Assembly: GCF_001998965.1 (NCBI RefSeq)
Contig: NZ_MLHJ01000035.1
Location: forward strand, 1 to 48,767
DNA length: 48,767 nt
From: Rodentibacter rarus
GTDB taxonomy: Bacteria; Pseudomonadota; Gammaproteobacteria; Enterobacterales; Pasteurellaceae
Direction: 5' to 3'
In this document: positions 32,014-41,635 of the stretch, piece after piece
Numbering within the stretch: position 1 is the stretch's first letter
Layout: the number at the start of each line of letters is the position of its first letter
The notes under the pieces: generated by a model
Seen by the model: the letters and a program-made list of their open reading frames with translations, nothing else
Told to the model about the DNA's origin: nothing
Databases searched by the model: none
Program-made: the position numbers and the translations under genes

Positions 32014-33852
32014 TTAATTCACTCGTTCTGCCTGACTTTGTTCAACTTTGCGAGCACTAAGGCGAACGGTACGTTTTGCGGTTTTATCACTAGGCTCGGC
32101 ATCCGGTGCAATGCCATTGGCACGCAATGCATAGCCCATAATGCTTGAGAATACCGGCGCAGACACTGCACCACCATAATATTGTCCGGCTTTTGGATCG
32201 TTGATTAAAATCACAAGGGCATAACGTGGATCACTGATCGGCGCAACACCGGCGGTAAAGGCCACATATTTGTTCACATAACGACCATTTTCAATTTTAC
32301 GTGCGGTTCCGGTTTTCACCCCTACACGGTATCCTTCCACCATCGCTCTTTTATTTTTAATGGCGACTTTTTCAAGCATATTCACAATTTCTTTTGTAAT
32401 TTTTTCAGAAAAAACCCGCTGGCCAATAACCGGTGGGTCAACTTTGGTAATGGAAAGAGGACGATAAATTCCGAAACTACCAAGGGTCGCATAGGCTCTG
32501 GCCATTTGCAGTGGTGTCGCCGTGATACCATAACCATAAGCCACTGTGGCACGATCAATTTCTGCCCAACGTTTACGATTGGCATTCAAGAAACCGGCTT
32601 GTTCACCCACCAAGCCTAAATCCGTTGCTTTTCCCAAGCCTGCCGCTTGATAGGTTTCCATCAACGCACTTGGCGGCATACGTAATGCAAGGCGGCTCAC
32701 CCCTCGGTTACTGGAATTAATTAAAATTTCATCTAAGGTTTGCTGAGCACGAGGGGCAACATCCACAATTTCTTTACCGCTAACACTAAAAGATCCCGTG
32801 TTAATCACTTCATTACGTTGCGCAACACCACGCTGAAGTGCGGTCAAAACAACAAAAGGTTTTACCGTAGAACCCGGTTCAAACACATCAGTAATCGCAC
32901 GATTACGCATTAATTCCGCTTTTACCCCAACACGATTGTTCGGATTATAAGAAGGGGCATTGGCCATCGCCAGCACTTCACCGGTACGAACATCAACAAG
33001 TACCGCCGTTCCGGATTCCGCTTTATTCTCCGTTACCGCTTTTTTGATTTCACGGTACACCATCGATTGTAGCTTTTCATCAATACTCAATGTCACATCT
33101 TGGGCATCGTATTTTTTCTGATCCGCAATATGTTCAACTACATTGCCCCGTTTGTCTTTACGAACCAAACGGGCACCATCTTTCCCGATGAGCATCGAAT
33201 TAAAACTTTTTTCAATGCCTTCAATACCGTTACCATCAATATCGGTATAACCAATGAGATGGGCGGTTTCTTCCACTCGAGGATAAAAACGTCTTGGCTC
33301 ATTTTCTAAGCTAATACCTTTAATTTTGAGCTCTCTGACATATTGTGCTTTGCCGCTTTCCACTTGGCGGGCTAAATATAAAAAGCCTGATTTTGGATTT
33401 TTCTCAATTTTTTTGACGAGATCGCTATAGCTTATACCCAGCACCTCTGCGAGGGCTTTGATACGCTCTTTATCGTTCAACGAGCCTTCTTTAAGGATAT
33501 GTTTAGGATCGGCGACTACCGCACTCATAGGTACGCTAACCGATAATAATTGACCGTTACGATCTAAAATGGAACCACGCACGGAAAGAATTTCATCTTT
33601 ACGCAAAGAACGTTTATCCGCTTCACCGGAAAGCGCATCGGCATTAATAGATTGAACATACCCTGCACGGGCAACCAATGCCGCCAAACCTAAGAAAATA
33701 GCACTTGTCGCAATAATATAACGCCCACGCAAAAAACACTTTTCAAATACCATTTTAGGCTTATTAGCTTTGACTGCCGCCGTAGAAGTGGTCAATTTTC
33801 TGATCGTCTTTTTAGACTTATTTGATTTTTTTGGCGAATTAAACCGAACCAT
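32014..33852 (-). CDS. ftsI: Septal transpeptidase FtsI (PBP3)
   Basis: Penicillin-binding protein that cross-links septal peptidoglycan. A membrane helix lies near 46-64, then the pedestal domain, and a transpeptidase domain with S328 in GSTVK, SSN at 380-382 and KTG at 513-515. Positions corresponding to H. influenzae R517 and N526, where resistance changes occur, are Arg and Asn (R518 and N527 here), the susceptible state. 612 residues. An uptake signal (32836-32844) reads Leu-Thr-Ala-Leu nine residues after the active serine. Firm. Confidence 0.97.
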   Translation of the reverse strand: MVRFNSPKKSNKSKKTIRKLTTSTAAVKANKPKMVFEKCFLRGRYIIATSAIFLGLAALVARAGYVQSINADALSGEADKRSLRKDEILSVRGSILDRNGQLLSVSVPMSAVVADPKHILKEGSLNDKERIKALAEVLGISYSDLVKKIEKNPKSGFLYLARQVESGKAQYVRELKIKGISLENEPRRFYPRVEETAHLIGYTDIDGNGIEGIEKSFNSMLIGKDGARLVRKDKRGNVVEHIADQKKYDAQDVTLSIDEKLQSMVYREIKKAVTENKAESGTAVLVDVRTGEVLAMANAPSYNPNNRVGVKAELMRNRAITDVFEPGSTVKPFVVLTALQRGVAQRNEVINTGSFSVSGKEIVDVAPRAQQTLDEILINSSNRGVSRLALRMPPSALMETYQAAGLGKATDLGLVGEQAGFLNANRKRWAEIDRATVAYGYGITATPLQMARAYATLGSFGIYRPLSITKVDPPVIGQRVFSEKITKEIVNMLEKVAIKNKRAMVEGYRVGVKTGTARKIENGRYVNKYVAFTAGVAPISDPRYALVILINDPKAGQYYGGAVSAPVFSSIMGYALRANGIAPDAEPSDKTAKRTVRLSARKVEQSQAERVN

Positions 33853-33885
33853 TTGCGCTTATCCTATTCCAACTAATCCCTTCTC

Positions 33886-34206
33886 TTACTCCAAAATAAC
33901 AACCTCTTGGTTACTATCCACTCTTTTCATTTTTAATGTGCTGATAGCAATAGATTCAACTCTTGTGCTGTCACCTTCCGTTGCCTCTTGCAACTGTAGA
34001 TTCCGATATTCATCTTCTAGTGCTTGACGTTGCAGAATTAATTGACCATTCTCAGAAATTAATCCCCGGGTCTGATGGGTGACCCAAATTGTCGCCATCG
34101 CAGAAATTAAAATCAGTGATAATAATAAGATCACTAATTTAGTTGACGAAAATAAATCTTCCATCAAAATATTTTGCAAAGGGTAACGCTCGCTATTTTC
34201 TAACAT
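33886..34206 (-). CDS. ftsL: Cell division protein FtsL
   Basis: Short bitopic divisome protein of the FtsQLB complex. A cytoplasmic tail (about 1-22) is followed by one membrane helix (about 23-43) and a periplasmic heptad-containing coiled coil (about 48-75, [21 protein letters not shown]). 106 residues, normal. It lies between rsmH (eight bases) and ftsI (33 bases). Sequence alone would be weak evidence; position settles it. Confidence 0.93.
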   Translation of the reverse strand: MLENSERYPLQNILMEDLFSSTKLVILLLSLILISAMATIWVTHQTRGLISENGQLILQRQALEDEYRNLQLQEATEGDSTRVESIAISTLKMKRVDSNQEVVILE

Positions 34207-34214
34207 TCCCCCTC

Positions 34215-35183
34215 CTAATTTATTTTTTCCGCTATGCGTAATACCGCACTTCTTGAACGTGGATTCGCTTGAATTTCGGCTTCTGATGGCTGAATCGCTT
34301 TGCCTATTATCTTCAATCTTTGATTTCGTTGAATTTGGTCTTCCCGTAGCGGCAAACCTTTAGGAATTGCCTCCCCTTTACTTTGCTTTTTCATAAAATG
34401 TTTAACCATTCGATCTTCTAAAGAATGGAAACTAATAATGGACAACCGTCCTTGTGGCGCTAACATATCCAAGGCGGAATTTAACACGCTCTCTAATTCA
34501 TCTAATTCGGAATTAATAAAAATTCGAATAGCTTGAAAACTGCGGGTGGCTGGGTGTTTGTGTTTATCTTTGAAAGGTACTGATTGTGCAATCAACTCCG
34601 CCAGTTGTGTCGTACGTGATAAAAATTCTTCGCCATTTTTGACCGCACTTTTATTGTATTCCACAATGGCTGTTGCAATACGTTTGGCAAAACGCTCTTC
34701 ACCAAAGGTTTTTAACACCCAAGTCAAATCTTCTACCGAAACCTGTTTTAACCATTCGGCTGCAGATAAACCTTGGGTAGGATCCATTCGCATATCAAGC
34801 GGACCATCTTTCATAAAACTAAAGCCACGCTCCGCTTCATCAAGTTGAGGAGAAGACACCCCAAGGTCTAGCAAAATACCATCCACTTTGCCCACTAAAT
34901 CTAATTTTTCACAAATTTCAGAAAGATGTGAAAAACTACTGTGTTCAATATGAAAGCGAGGGTCTTGGATTTTTTGTGCTTCAGCAATCGCACGGGGATC
35001 ACGGTCAATTCCAATAAGACGCCCCTGTTGAGAAAGTTTTGAAAGGATTAAACGGGAATGTCCGCCACGACCAAATGTACCATCAATATAAATTCCATTT
35101 TCTTTCAACGCCAAACCGTCCACCGCTTCATTGAGTAAAACCGTGGTATGTTCAGGTGAAGAAAAGGAATGTTGCATTGTCAT
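34215..35183 (-). CDS. rsmH: 16S rRNA (cytosine-1402-N4)-methyltransferase RsmH
   Basis: SAM-dependent enzyme that methylates C1402 of 16S rRNA in the decoding centre (old name MraW). SAM motif [13 protein letters not shown] (about 33-45), [21 protein letters not shown] (about 104-124) and [14 protein letters not shown] (about 257-270) are diagnostic. About 322 residues. I see no clear ribosome-binding site: ATG at 35183 and the in-frame ATG at 35177 are both possible. Two uptake signals (34243-34251 and 34642-34650) read Ser-Ala-Val. It lies just after a terminator-like hairpin. Function firm, start less so. Confidence 0.95.
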   Translation of the reverse strand: MTMQHSFSSPEHTTVLLNEAVDGLALKENGIYIDGTFGRGGHSRLILSKLSQQGRLIGIDRDPRAIAEAQKIQDPRFHIEHSSFSHLSEICEKLDLVGKVDGILLDLGVSSPQLDEAERGFSFMKDGPLDMRMDPTQGLSAAEWLKQVSVEDLTWVLKTFGEERFAKRIATAIVEYNKSAVKNGEEFLSRTTQLAELIAQSVPFKDKHKHPATRSFQAIRIFINSELDELESVLNSALDMLAPQGRLSIISFHSLEDRMVKHFMKKQSKGEAIPKGLPLREDQIQRNQRLKIIGKAIQPSEAEIQANPRSRSAVLRIAEKIN

Positions 35184-35215
35184 CGCATTAGCTAATAAAA
35201 AATAAATTGGAAAAA

Positions 35216-35243
35216 GATAATTCGGTGCAAAGCACCGATTATC
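35216..35243 (-). terminator. Terminator-like hairpin between mraZ and rsmH
   Basis: On the minus strand GATAATCGGTGC, loop TTT and GCACCGAATTATC form a 12-pair stem with one bulged base, followed directly by five T. This has the full form of an intrinsic terminator, placed after the first gene of the dcw cluster. Confidence 0.75.
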
Positions 35244-35270
35244 CTGCTAGTGCTGCTGTTCTTTTCTCAT

Positions 35271-35729
35271 TTAGAGTGACAGCATATTTAAATTCGAATC
35301 CATTGCAAATTCGGCAGTTGCCGCTACTGCAATATCTTCTTCAATTTGAGCGTTCCATTCTGTATCGCTCCAAATTTCAAATTTGTTTAATTGACCGACC
35401 AACATTAAGCCTTTTTCCAATTTTGCGTGTTGTCGCAATGGTCCACTCAGTAAAATACGCCCTTGTGCATCCATTTCACATTCAGTGGCATAACCAAGCA
35501 TCACACGTTGTAGACGACGTTGATCCGGATCAAAGTTAGAGAGTGAGAGGAGTTTTTGCTCAATTTTTTCCCATTCATCTAAAGGATAAAGCAACAAACA
35601 AGGCTGGCGAATATCAACGGTACAAACCATCTGACCTTGATTTTTTTCAATAATTTCGGCACGGTAACGAGTTGGGATAGCCACCCGCCCCTTGGAATCT
35701 AAATTTACCGCTGCCGCACCACGAAACAT
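35271..35729 (-). CDS. mraZ: Transcriptional regulator MraZ
   Basis: DNA-binding protein that represses its own promoter and modulates the dcw cluster. The 152 residues contain two AbrB-like SpoVT/MraZ domains, each with a DxxGR turn: [14 protein letters not shown] (about 10-23) and [14 protein letters not shown] (about 89-102). It is the first gene of the cluster. Three TGGT-type repeats with 10-base spacing lie in its leader, as expected for autoregulation. Firm. Confidence 0.97.
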   Translation of the reverse strand: MFRGAAAVNLDSKGRVAIPTRYRAEIIEKNQGQMVCTVDIRQPCLLLYPLDEWEKIEQKLLSLSNFDPDQRRLQRVMLGYATECEMDAQGRILLSGPLRQHAKLEKGLMLVGQLNKFEIWSDTEWNAQIEEDIAVAATAEFAMDSNLNMLSL

Positions 35730-35764
35730 TTTTAAGCCTTTAGGAGTTTAAATTTTGGAAAAAT

Positions 35765-35790
35765 CACCACAAAAAACCACTTTTCACCAC
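35765..35790 (-). promoter_or_regulatory. MraZ operator repeats
   Basis: Three direct repeats on the minus strand (GTGGTG, GTGGTT, GTGGTG) start every 10 bases, between the predicted transcription start and the mraZ ribosome site. E. coli MraZ binds TGGGN repeats with five-base spacers; here the core is TGGTN with the same phase. Confidence 0.75.
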
Positions 35791-35799
35791 TTCTTCGTA

Positions 35800-35828
35800 A
35801 GTTTATCGGTTGTAAGATAAAGTTGCAA
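35800..35828 (-). promoter_or_regulatory. Promoter of mraZ and the dcw cluster
   Basis: On the minus strand -35 TTGCAA (35823-35828) and -10 TAAACT (35800-35805) are 17 bases apart, about 70 bases before the mraZ ATG and just upstream of the MraZ repeats. Confidence 0.6.
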
Positions 35829-35866
35829 GTTATTCCAATGTAAAATTTAGTAAATTTTACCCAATA

Positions 35867-35899
35867 AAAAACCGCTTAAACTTTTACTTAAGCGGTTTT
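35867..35899 (-). terminator. Terminator of the cstA-family gene
   Basis: AAACCGCTTAA pairs with TTAAGCGGTTT around an eight-base loop, with a T run on the minus strand 18 bases after the stop. Confidence 0.88.
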
Positions 35900-35916
35900 C
35901 CTCACTTTAAAATCAT

Positions 35917-37512
35917 TTATAGATTTGTAGTATTTACATAGGCTTCTTCATCACGTTCACCTAATGGTTTTAACAGGGTGAAGAATAACAGGATACATAG
36001 CACCGTAGTTGCGAAACCAAGATAGACAGATAATTGATAATCAAGGTTGAAACCAATTTTGTTGTAATACAAATAGGTCGCACATACGGTGGTTATAAAC
36101 CACGCCGGGATAGAAGCCACCCAGTGGAATTTGTGGTAACGATATAAATACGCTGCCGCAGTCCATAACATCACCATAGCAGTCATTTGGTTTGCCCAAG
36201 TGAAATAACGCCATAAGATACTAAAGTCCACAGTTGAAACAAAATAGCCTAATACGAACAATGGCACCGCAATCATTAAACGTTTAGGAAGAGAACGTTG
36301 ATCAATATTAAAGATTTCCGCTAATTGCAAACGGGCTGCACGGAAGGCTGTATCGCCAGATGTGATTGGAAGCACCACGACACCTAGCACCGCAAAGATA
36401 CCACCAATGAAACCAAGGAAGTGTAATGAACTGTCATAGACGACTTTAGATGGCGAACCTGCTGAAATGGCATCTTGTAAGGCTTGTGGATTTTCATAGA
36501 ATGCAAGTCCGACCATACACCATACTAATGCGATCACCCCTTCTGTAATCATCGCACCATAGAAAATGAAACGACCTTCGCTCTCATTTTCAGCACAGCG
36601 TGCCATAAGCGGTGTTTGTGTCGCATGGAAACCGGATAATGCACCACAAGAGATGGTTAAGAATAATAAAGGCCAAATTGGCACATCACCTTTCACTTGG
36701 AAGTTTTGTGCAAATTTATCCCAAGTTAAACCTTGTCCGTCTGCATTAACAGTGCGGAAAAACTCAATAGGATCAGCCGCACTGAGGTGAGCAGAGACTA
36801 AACCATAGACCATTCCCACGGACATAAAGAGCAATAATGCACCAAAGAGCGGGTAAATTCGACCGATGATTTTATCTACCGGTAATAAAGTGGCAAGAAT
36901 ATAGTAAGCAAAAATAATCACAGTCCACACCGCAACCACTGTCGCTTTAGCCATTCCCCATACTTTGATCCCACCGGCTTCTATCGCTTGATGAACAGCC
37001 TCAGCATCACCTAATTGCAATGCCCCCTGAGAAGCGCCTAGCACATCCATAGTAATGGTGCCCAGTAATTGTGCAGGGCTTGCCACGAAGACGACCCCAA
37101 CCAATAATAAGAGCACTAATGCAAGAACGTTGATAAAAACTTTAACAGGGCGACCTAAAAATTTCCCCGCCAAATAAGGCATGGTTGCCCCACCGTGACG
37201 AATACTTAACATACCACAAAAATAGTCATGCACCGCACCGGCAAAAATACAGCCAATCACAATCCAAAGCATGGCAACCGGCCCGTATAACGCACCGAGA
37301 ATTGGTCCGAAAATTGGTCCTGTCCCTGCAATATTCAACAATTGAATTAACCAGATTTTGGTTTTAGACATGGGCATATAATCCACGCCATCATTGATTT
37401 GATAGGCGGGTGTTTGACGTTTAGGATTAATGACAAAGATTTTTTCGATAATTTTTCCATAGATAAGATAGCCAAGAATTAAAATGGCTACACAAAAGAA
37501 AAACCACAACAT
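35917..37512 (-). CDS. CstA-family transporter, short form
   Basis: Inner-membrane protein of the carbon-starvation (CstA) family, whose E. coli members import pyruvate or peptides. Around thirteen to fourteen hydrophobic segments; the CstA core is seen in INDGVDYMPMSKTKIW (about 41-56), IAGTGPIFGPILGALYGP, FAGAVHDYFCGMLSIRHGG and LTISCGALSGFHATQTPL. At 531 residues it is shorter than E. coli CstA (about 700), mainly at the C-terminus, so it belongs to the shorter branch. A perfect CRP site lies upstream (37627-37642), fitting induction on poor carbon. The transported substrate is not shown by the sequence. Confidence 0.85.
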   Translation of the reverse strand: MLWFFFCVAILILGYLIYGKIIEKIFVINPKRQTPAYQINDGVDYMPMSKTKIWLIQLLNIAGTGPIFGPILGALYGPVAMLWIVIGCIFAGAVHDYFCGMLSIRHGGATMPYLAGKFLGRPVKVFINVLALVLLLLVGVVFVASPAQLLGTITMDVLGASQGALQLGDAEAVHQAIEAGGIKVWGMAKATVVAVWTVIIFAYYILATLLPVDKIIGRIYPLFGALLLFMSVGMVYGLVSAHLSAADPIEFFRTVNADGQGLTWDKFAQNFQVKGDVPIWPLLFLTISCGALSGFHATQTPLMARCAENESEGRFIFYGAMITEGVIALVWCMVGLAFYENPQALQDAISAGSPSKVVYDSSLHFLGFIGGIFAVLGVVVLPITSGDTAFRAARLQLAEIFNIDQRSLPKRLMIAVPLFVLGYFVSTVDFSILWRYFTWANQMTAMVMLWTAAAYLYRYHKFHWVASIPAWFITTVCATYLYYNKIGFNLDYQLSVYLGFATTVLCILLFFTLLKPLGERDEEAYVNTTNL

Positions 37513-37626
37513 AAAAGCACCTCAAGAAATAATCATACGATTGTTTAAAACGCTCTAAACAAGCCGGGGTATTTTATGCTAAATTCTATTAAACCAAAAA
37601 TTTAATTTACGAAATTTCCACAAAAT

Positions 37627-37642
37627 TGTGACAAATCTCACA
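37627..37642. promoter_or_regulatory. CRP-cAMP binding site
   Basis: TGTGA, six bases, TCACA: a perfect consensus, 115 bases before the cstA-family start and 69 bases before the divergent zinc-ribbon gene. It could serve either. A TAGAAT -10 candidate for cstA (37583-37588) is compatible with a class I position. Confidence 0.8.
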
Positions 37643-37710
37643 TTAACTATCACTTGGTTTTTCAGAATAAAATAATATCTTCTAAATCATACTTAATAAG
37701 GATTAAAGAA

Positions 37711-37944
37711 ATGGCACTCACTCGTTGCCCCGAATGCCGTAAAAAAATCAGTGAATCGGCTAAAATCTGTCCAAATTGCGGTTTTTCTTTTAAACAGGAA
37801 AATTTAGAAATCTATAAACAAAAATTAGAAGAAAGACATTTGCAAAATACGGAAATTAACCGAAAAAGTACAAAACTTCACTTAATCTGGTTCTGTATTT
37901 TTGCCTTATTTCTTATTATTGCAAGCGTCATTACTCAATCATAA
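37711..37944 (+). CDS. Small zinc-ribbon membrane protein
   Basis: Unrecognised beyond its architecture. The 77 residues begin with a zinc ribbon of two CxxC knuckles (CPEC at 6-9, CPNC at 20-23, about ten residues apart), followed by a charged helical stretch (about 28-53) and one C-terminal membrane helix (about 54-74). I chose the ATG at 37711: AAGGATTAAAGAA gives a ribosome site, and the upstream extension has none of the pattern. Such proteins likely place the ribbon in the cytosol; binding partner unknown. It is divergent from the cstA-family gene and shares the CRP-site region. Confidence 0.75.
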   Translation: MALTRCPECRKKISESAKICPNCGFSFKQENLEIYKQKLEERHLQNTEINRKSTKLHLIWFCIFALFLIIASVITQS

Positions 37945-37975
37945 AAAAATGGGTTGCGATTGCAACCCATTCATT
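37945..37975. terminator. Terminator shared by zinc-ribbon gene and artM
   Basis: AATGGGTTGC and GCAACCCATT pair around a tetraloop (GATT). Seven T follow on the minus strand, so it mainly terminates the art operon; it also lies four bases after the zinc-ribbon stop. Confidence 0.85.
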
Positions 37976-37997
37976 CTCTTAAAATATTGACCGAACT

Positions 37998-38681
37998 TTA
38001 TGCTTTTTTCGCATCCAAACGTTCAAAAGCAAGCACTTTATTCTCGAGCTTACGCAATAATAAGGTGGCGATGCCTGTAATCACAAGATAAATCCCCCCG
38101 GCAATACCATAGATCGTGAGAGCATCATACTCCGTACCGTAAAGCTGACGTGCATACCCCATAATATCCATAATCGTGATGGTTGAAGCCAATGCCGTTC
38201 CTTTAAATACCAAAATAATTTCATTACTATAAGAAGGCAATGCCCGCTTTAATGCATAAGGAATCAAAATTTTCAATGTTTGCACACGGCTTAACCCCAA
38301 TGCGGCGCAGCCTTCCCATTGCCCTTTTGGAATAGCTTTGACAGCACCATGAAATAATTGCGTGGAATAGGCGGCGCTGTTTAATGCCAATGCCAATGCC
38401 GCACAAAACCAAGCGTTTGATAAGATATGCCAAAAAGGGCTTTTCACGATCCATTCAAACTGCCCCGGTCCGGCATAAATTAAGAAAAACTGCACAAGCA
38501 ACGGTGTACCGGTAAACAAAGTAAGGTATAAATTGACCGCACTTTTCACCCATTTATTTTCCATAGAAAGCAAAAATGTGAGGAATAACGCAAAGAAAAA
38601 AGCAATCAATAATGAAACCACGGTCAATAGTAAACTCGTTGGTATCCCCTGCGCAATGACTGATAAATATTCTTGAAACAT
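37998..38681 (-). CDS. artM: Arginine ABC transporter permease ArtM
   Basis: Inner-membrane permease of the arginine importer; pairs with ArtQ, ArtP and the binding protein. About five membrane spans and the amino-acid permease EAA-type loop GCAALGLSRVQTLKIL (about 123-138). 227 residues. Its ATG overlaps the artQ stop, so the pair is coupled. An uptake signal (38536-38544) reads Ser-Ala-Val. Assigned to arginine on gene order (artPIQM) and sequence; a broader basic amino acid range is possible. Confidence 0.9.
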   Translation of the reverse strand: MFQEYLSVIAQGIPTSLLLTVVSLLIAFFFALFLTFLLSMENKWVKSAVNLYLTLFTGTPLLVQFFLIYAGPGQFEWIVKSPFWHILSNAWFCAALALALNSAAYSTQLFHGAVKAIPKGQWEGCAALGLSRVQTLKILIPYALKRALPSYSNEIILVFKGTALASTITIMDIMGYARQLYGTEYDALTIYGIAGGIYLVITGIATLLLRKLENKVLAFERLDAKKA

Positions 38682-39346
38682 TATTTTAGTCCTCTTTCAA
38701 AGCGGGTAAAACGTTGTTCTAGACGATGAATACCAAACTGACTGATTAGTGTGACAACCAAATAAATTAATGCGGCAATACTATACCAAGTAAACGGTTG
38801 ATGGGTATTAGTATTAATTAACTGCGCCTGACGCATTAAATCATCAACGCCAATAAGAGAAATTAATGCGGTATCTTTCAATAATACCAGCCATTGGTTA
38901 CTTAGCCCCGGCAAAGCGTGACGCCAAACTTGTGGCATAATAATATGCGTAAAAGTATAACCTTTGCTCAACCCCAATGCTGCGCCTGATTCCCACTGAC
39001 CTTTAGGGATAGCCTGAATCGCACCACGCAGGGTCTGTGAAGCATAGGCGGCAAAAATAAGGGATAACGCAAACACGCCACAGCCAAATGCACTGAATTC
39101 AATATATTCGCCGGTCAGCATTTCCACCACTTCGGTTGAGCCAAAATACACGACCAATACCACCAAAATTTCAGGCAAGCCACGCAACAGTGCCACAAGA
39201 ACCACCATCGGTTTACCGATAAAATGGTTAGCCTCCAAAAGAGCGAAGACTATACTTAATAGCAAACCCACGATTAACGAACAGACCGCAAGCCCCAATG
39301 TCATTAGGGCTGCGGTAAACATTAAAGAAAGAAAATCGACAAACAT
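38681..39346 (-). CDS. artQ: Arginine ABC transporter permease ArtQ
   Basis: Second permease subunit of the arginine importer. About five membrane spans, the family loop [19 protein letters not shown] (about 124-142) and the [18 protein letters not shown] segment (about 165-182) typical of polar amino acid permeases. 221 residues. It sits three bases after artI and overlaps artM by one base. Firm on family; substrate from the operon. Confidence 0.91.
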   Translation of the reverse strand: MFVDFLSLMFTAALMTLGLAVCSLIVGLLLSIVFALLEANHFIGKPMVVLVALLRGLPEILVVLVVYFGSTEVVEMLTGEYIEFSAFGCGVFALSLIFAAYASQTLRGAIQAIPKGQWESGAALGLSKGYTFTHIIMPQVWRHALPGLSNQWLVLLKDTALISLIGVDDLMRQAQLINTNTHQPFTWYSIAALIYLVVTLISQFGIHRLEQRFTRFERGLK

Positions 39347-39349
39347 AAA

Positions 39350-40072
39350 TTACTTCGTCATCCATTTATCATAGATTTTTTGATATTCGCCATTCGCTTT
39401 AATAGTCGCCAAACCTTTATTTAAACTTTCGGCGAGCGCTTTACTGGATTTATTCACTGCGATACCCAAACCATTGCCAAAATATTTTTTATTGGTGACT
39501 TTCTCACCGACAAACTGAATTTCAGGCTCTTTATCAATCATATCCGCAAGTACGGCGGTATCACCAAAAATAATGTCAATACGCCCATTTTTTAAATCCA
39601 AAATCGCATCTTGTAAACTGGCATAGGCTTTCGGTGTGTATTGTTTCGTTTCCGCTACTGTATATTGTTGGAAAGTGGTGCCATTTTGCACACCGATATT
39701 TTTTGCTGTCTCAAGGGTCGCTTTGCCTTTTAATGCCACATAACTTGCCGTACTGTCATAATAGGCATCAGAAAATAGCACTTGTTTTGATCGCGCTTCG
39801 GTAATATCCATCGCAGAAATCGCCGCATCAAAACGTTTTGCTCTTAAACTTGGAATAAGGGAATCAAAGGCTTCCCCTTTAAATTTACAGGTCGCTTGAA
39901 TTTCTTGACAAATCGCCTTCGCTACATCTACATCAAAACCGATAATTTCGCCTTTTTCATTGGTAAACTCAAATGGCGGATAACTTGGTTCCATGGCGAA
40001 AGTGATGTCTTGTGCATTTGCCATTGCTGCTGATCCCAATAATACGGCGCTTAAAAGTAATTTTTTCATCAT
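39350..40072 (-). CDS. artI: Periplasmic arginine-binding protein ArtI/ArtJ-like
   Basis: Delivers arginine to ArtQM. A signal peptide of about 20 residues (ending AMANA) precedes a two-lobe amino-acid binding fold starting [16 protein letters not shown]. The loop [21 protein letters not shown] carries the conserved Arg and Asp contacts. 240 residues. Two adjacent ATG codons occur; the second (40069) is better spaced from GGAG. A single binding protein is present, where E. coli has two. Firm on family. Confidence 0.92.
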   Translation of the reverse strand: MMKKLLLSAVLLGSAAMANAQDITFAMEPSYPPFEFTNEKGEIIGFDVDVAKAICQEIQATCKFKGEAFDSLIPSLRAKRFDAAISAMDITEARSKQVLFSDAYYDSTASYVALKGKATLETAKNIGVQNGTTFQQYTVAETKQYTPKAYASLQDAILDLKNGRIDIIFGDTAVLADMIDKEPEIQFVGEKVTNKKYFGNGLGIAVNKSSKALAESLNKGLATIKANGEYQKIYDKWMTK

Positions 40073-40086
40073 AAGTCTCCTTATTT

Positions 40087-40818
40087 TTAATGTGAAAGAT
40101 ATTGTTTAAATTGTATGGTTTGTGGATGTTCAAAACACTCAGCCGATCCCATTTCCACAATTTTGCCTTGTTCCATATACACCACTTTAGTGGCGACTTT
40201 TTGTGCTACATTCACTTCATGGGTCACGATCACCTGCGTAATGCCGGTTTCTTGTAATTCCTTAATAATATCCACTACTTGTGCGGTAATTTCCGGATCC
40301 AATGCAGCAGTGGGTTCATCAAATAGCAACACTTGCGGTTTCATCATCAGTGCCCGAGCGATTGCTACCCGTTGTTGTTGCCCTCCCGATAAATGGAGTG
40401 GGAAACGATCTGCATATTCTTCCAAACGTAAACGCTTTAATAATTCCATTGCTTCTGCTTTGGCTTGCGTTTCATTGATCCCAAGCACTTTCATCGGTGC
40501 TTCAATTAAATTTTCAATCACCGTTAAATGGGGCCAAAGGTGATATTGTTGAAACACCATACCTACATCTTGGCGTAACTGACGAATCGCTTTCGGATTT
40601 GTCGTGGCTTTTGATAAATCAAATTCATTATTGGCAATGCTTAATTGCCCTGAGGTTGGGACTTCTAATAAATTCAACGTTCGGATTAACGTACTTTTCC
40701 CCGCACCACTGGGACCAAGTAATACCACCGTATCCCCTTCTTCCGCTTCCAAATTAATATCAAATAACGCTTGGGAAGTACCATAAAAAAAGTTTAAATT
40801 TTTAACACTGATAGCCAT
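40087..40818 (-). CDS. artP: Arginine ABC transporter ATP-binding protein ArtP
   Basis: ATPase of the arginine importer. Walker [10 protein letters not shown] (about 35-43), Q loop [11 protein letters not shown], signature [15 protein letters not shown] (about 144-158), Walker [14 protein letters not shown] and switch VTHEV. 243 residues. First gene of artPIQM; its promoter has a -35 overlapped by an ARG box, so repression by ArgR with arginine is predicted. Firm. Confidence 0.95.
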   Translation of the reverse strand: MAISVKNLNFFYGTSQALFDINLEAEEGDTVVLLGPSGAGKSTLIRTLNLLEVPTSGQLSIANNEFDLSKATTNPKAIRQLRQDVGMVFQQYHLWPHLTVIENLIEAPMKVLGINETQAKAEAMELLKRLRLEEYADRFPLHLSGGQQQRVAIARALMMKPQVLLFDEPTAALDPEITAQVVDIIKELQETGITQVIVTHEVNVAQKVATKVVYMEQGKIVEMGSAECFEHPQTIQFKQYLSH

Positions 40819-40848
40819 TTCAACTCTCTTATTTCACAAATTGAACAA

Positions 40849-40877
40849 ATATTACGTTTTTATGCATATTTATGCAA
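40849..40877 (-). promoter_or_regulatory. Promoter of artPIQM
   Basis: On the minus strand -35 TTGCAT (40872-40877) and -10 TAATAT (40849-40854) are 17 bases apart, about 30 bases before the artP ATG. Confidence 0.7.
40863..40876. promoter_or_regulatory. ARG box (ArgR operator) at artP
   Basis: TGCAT, four A/T bases, ATGCA is a perfect dyad with the 5-4-5 layout of the ARG box (TGAAT-N4-ATTCA), differing by one symmetric base change per half. It overlaps the artP -35. Confidence 0.6.
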
Positions 40878-40891
40878 GCACTGAAAATAAA

Positions 40892-40916
40892 AAAATCCCA
40901 AAATAATTTGGGATTT
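40892..40916 (-). terminator. Terminator of gmhA
   Basis: AAATCCCAAA and TTTGGGATTT pair around a four- to five-base loop, with seven T after the stem on the minus strand. Confidence 0.9.
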
Positions 40917-40936
40917 CCAAAACTATGCCAAAAATG

Positions 40937-40944
40937 ACCGCACT

Positions 40945-40945
<1 letters not shown>
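40937..40945 (-). repeat. Uptake signal sequence at the gmhA stop
   Basis: ACCGCACTT preceded by ATG; its last base is shared with the gmhA stop codon. Confidence 0.9.
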
Positions 40946-41568
<623 letters not shown>

Positions 41569-41635
41569 TTATAGTAGATAACATCTTTTATCTAGGGTCT
41601 GTGAATGTTTTGTTTTTTTACTGATCACGTATTAT

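Noticed and set aside
32260-32400. Beta-lactam resistance change in ftsI
   Set aside because: The Arg and Asn at the positions known for resistance in H. influenzae are unchanged.
37654-37710. N-terminal extension of the zinc-ribbon gene
   Set aside because: The ATG at 37711 has a good ribosome site and gives the compact CxxC start; the extension is AT-rich leader sequence.
40115-40543. 142-codon open frame opposite artP
   Set aside because: Antisense to the ABC ATPase, rich in Cys, Ser and Thr as expected from a mirrored frame, with no plausible start signal.
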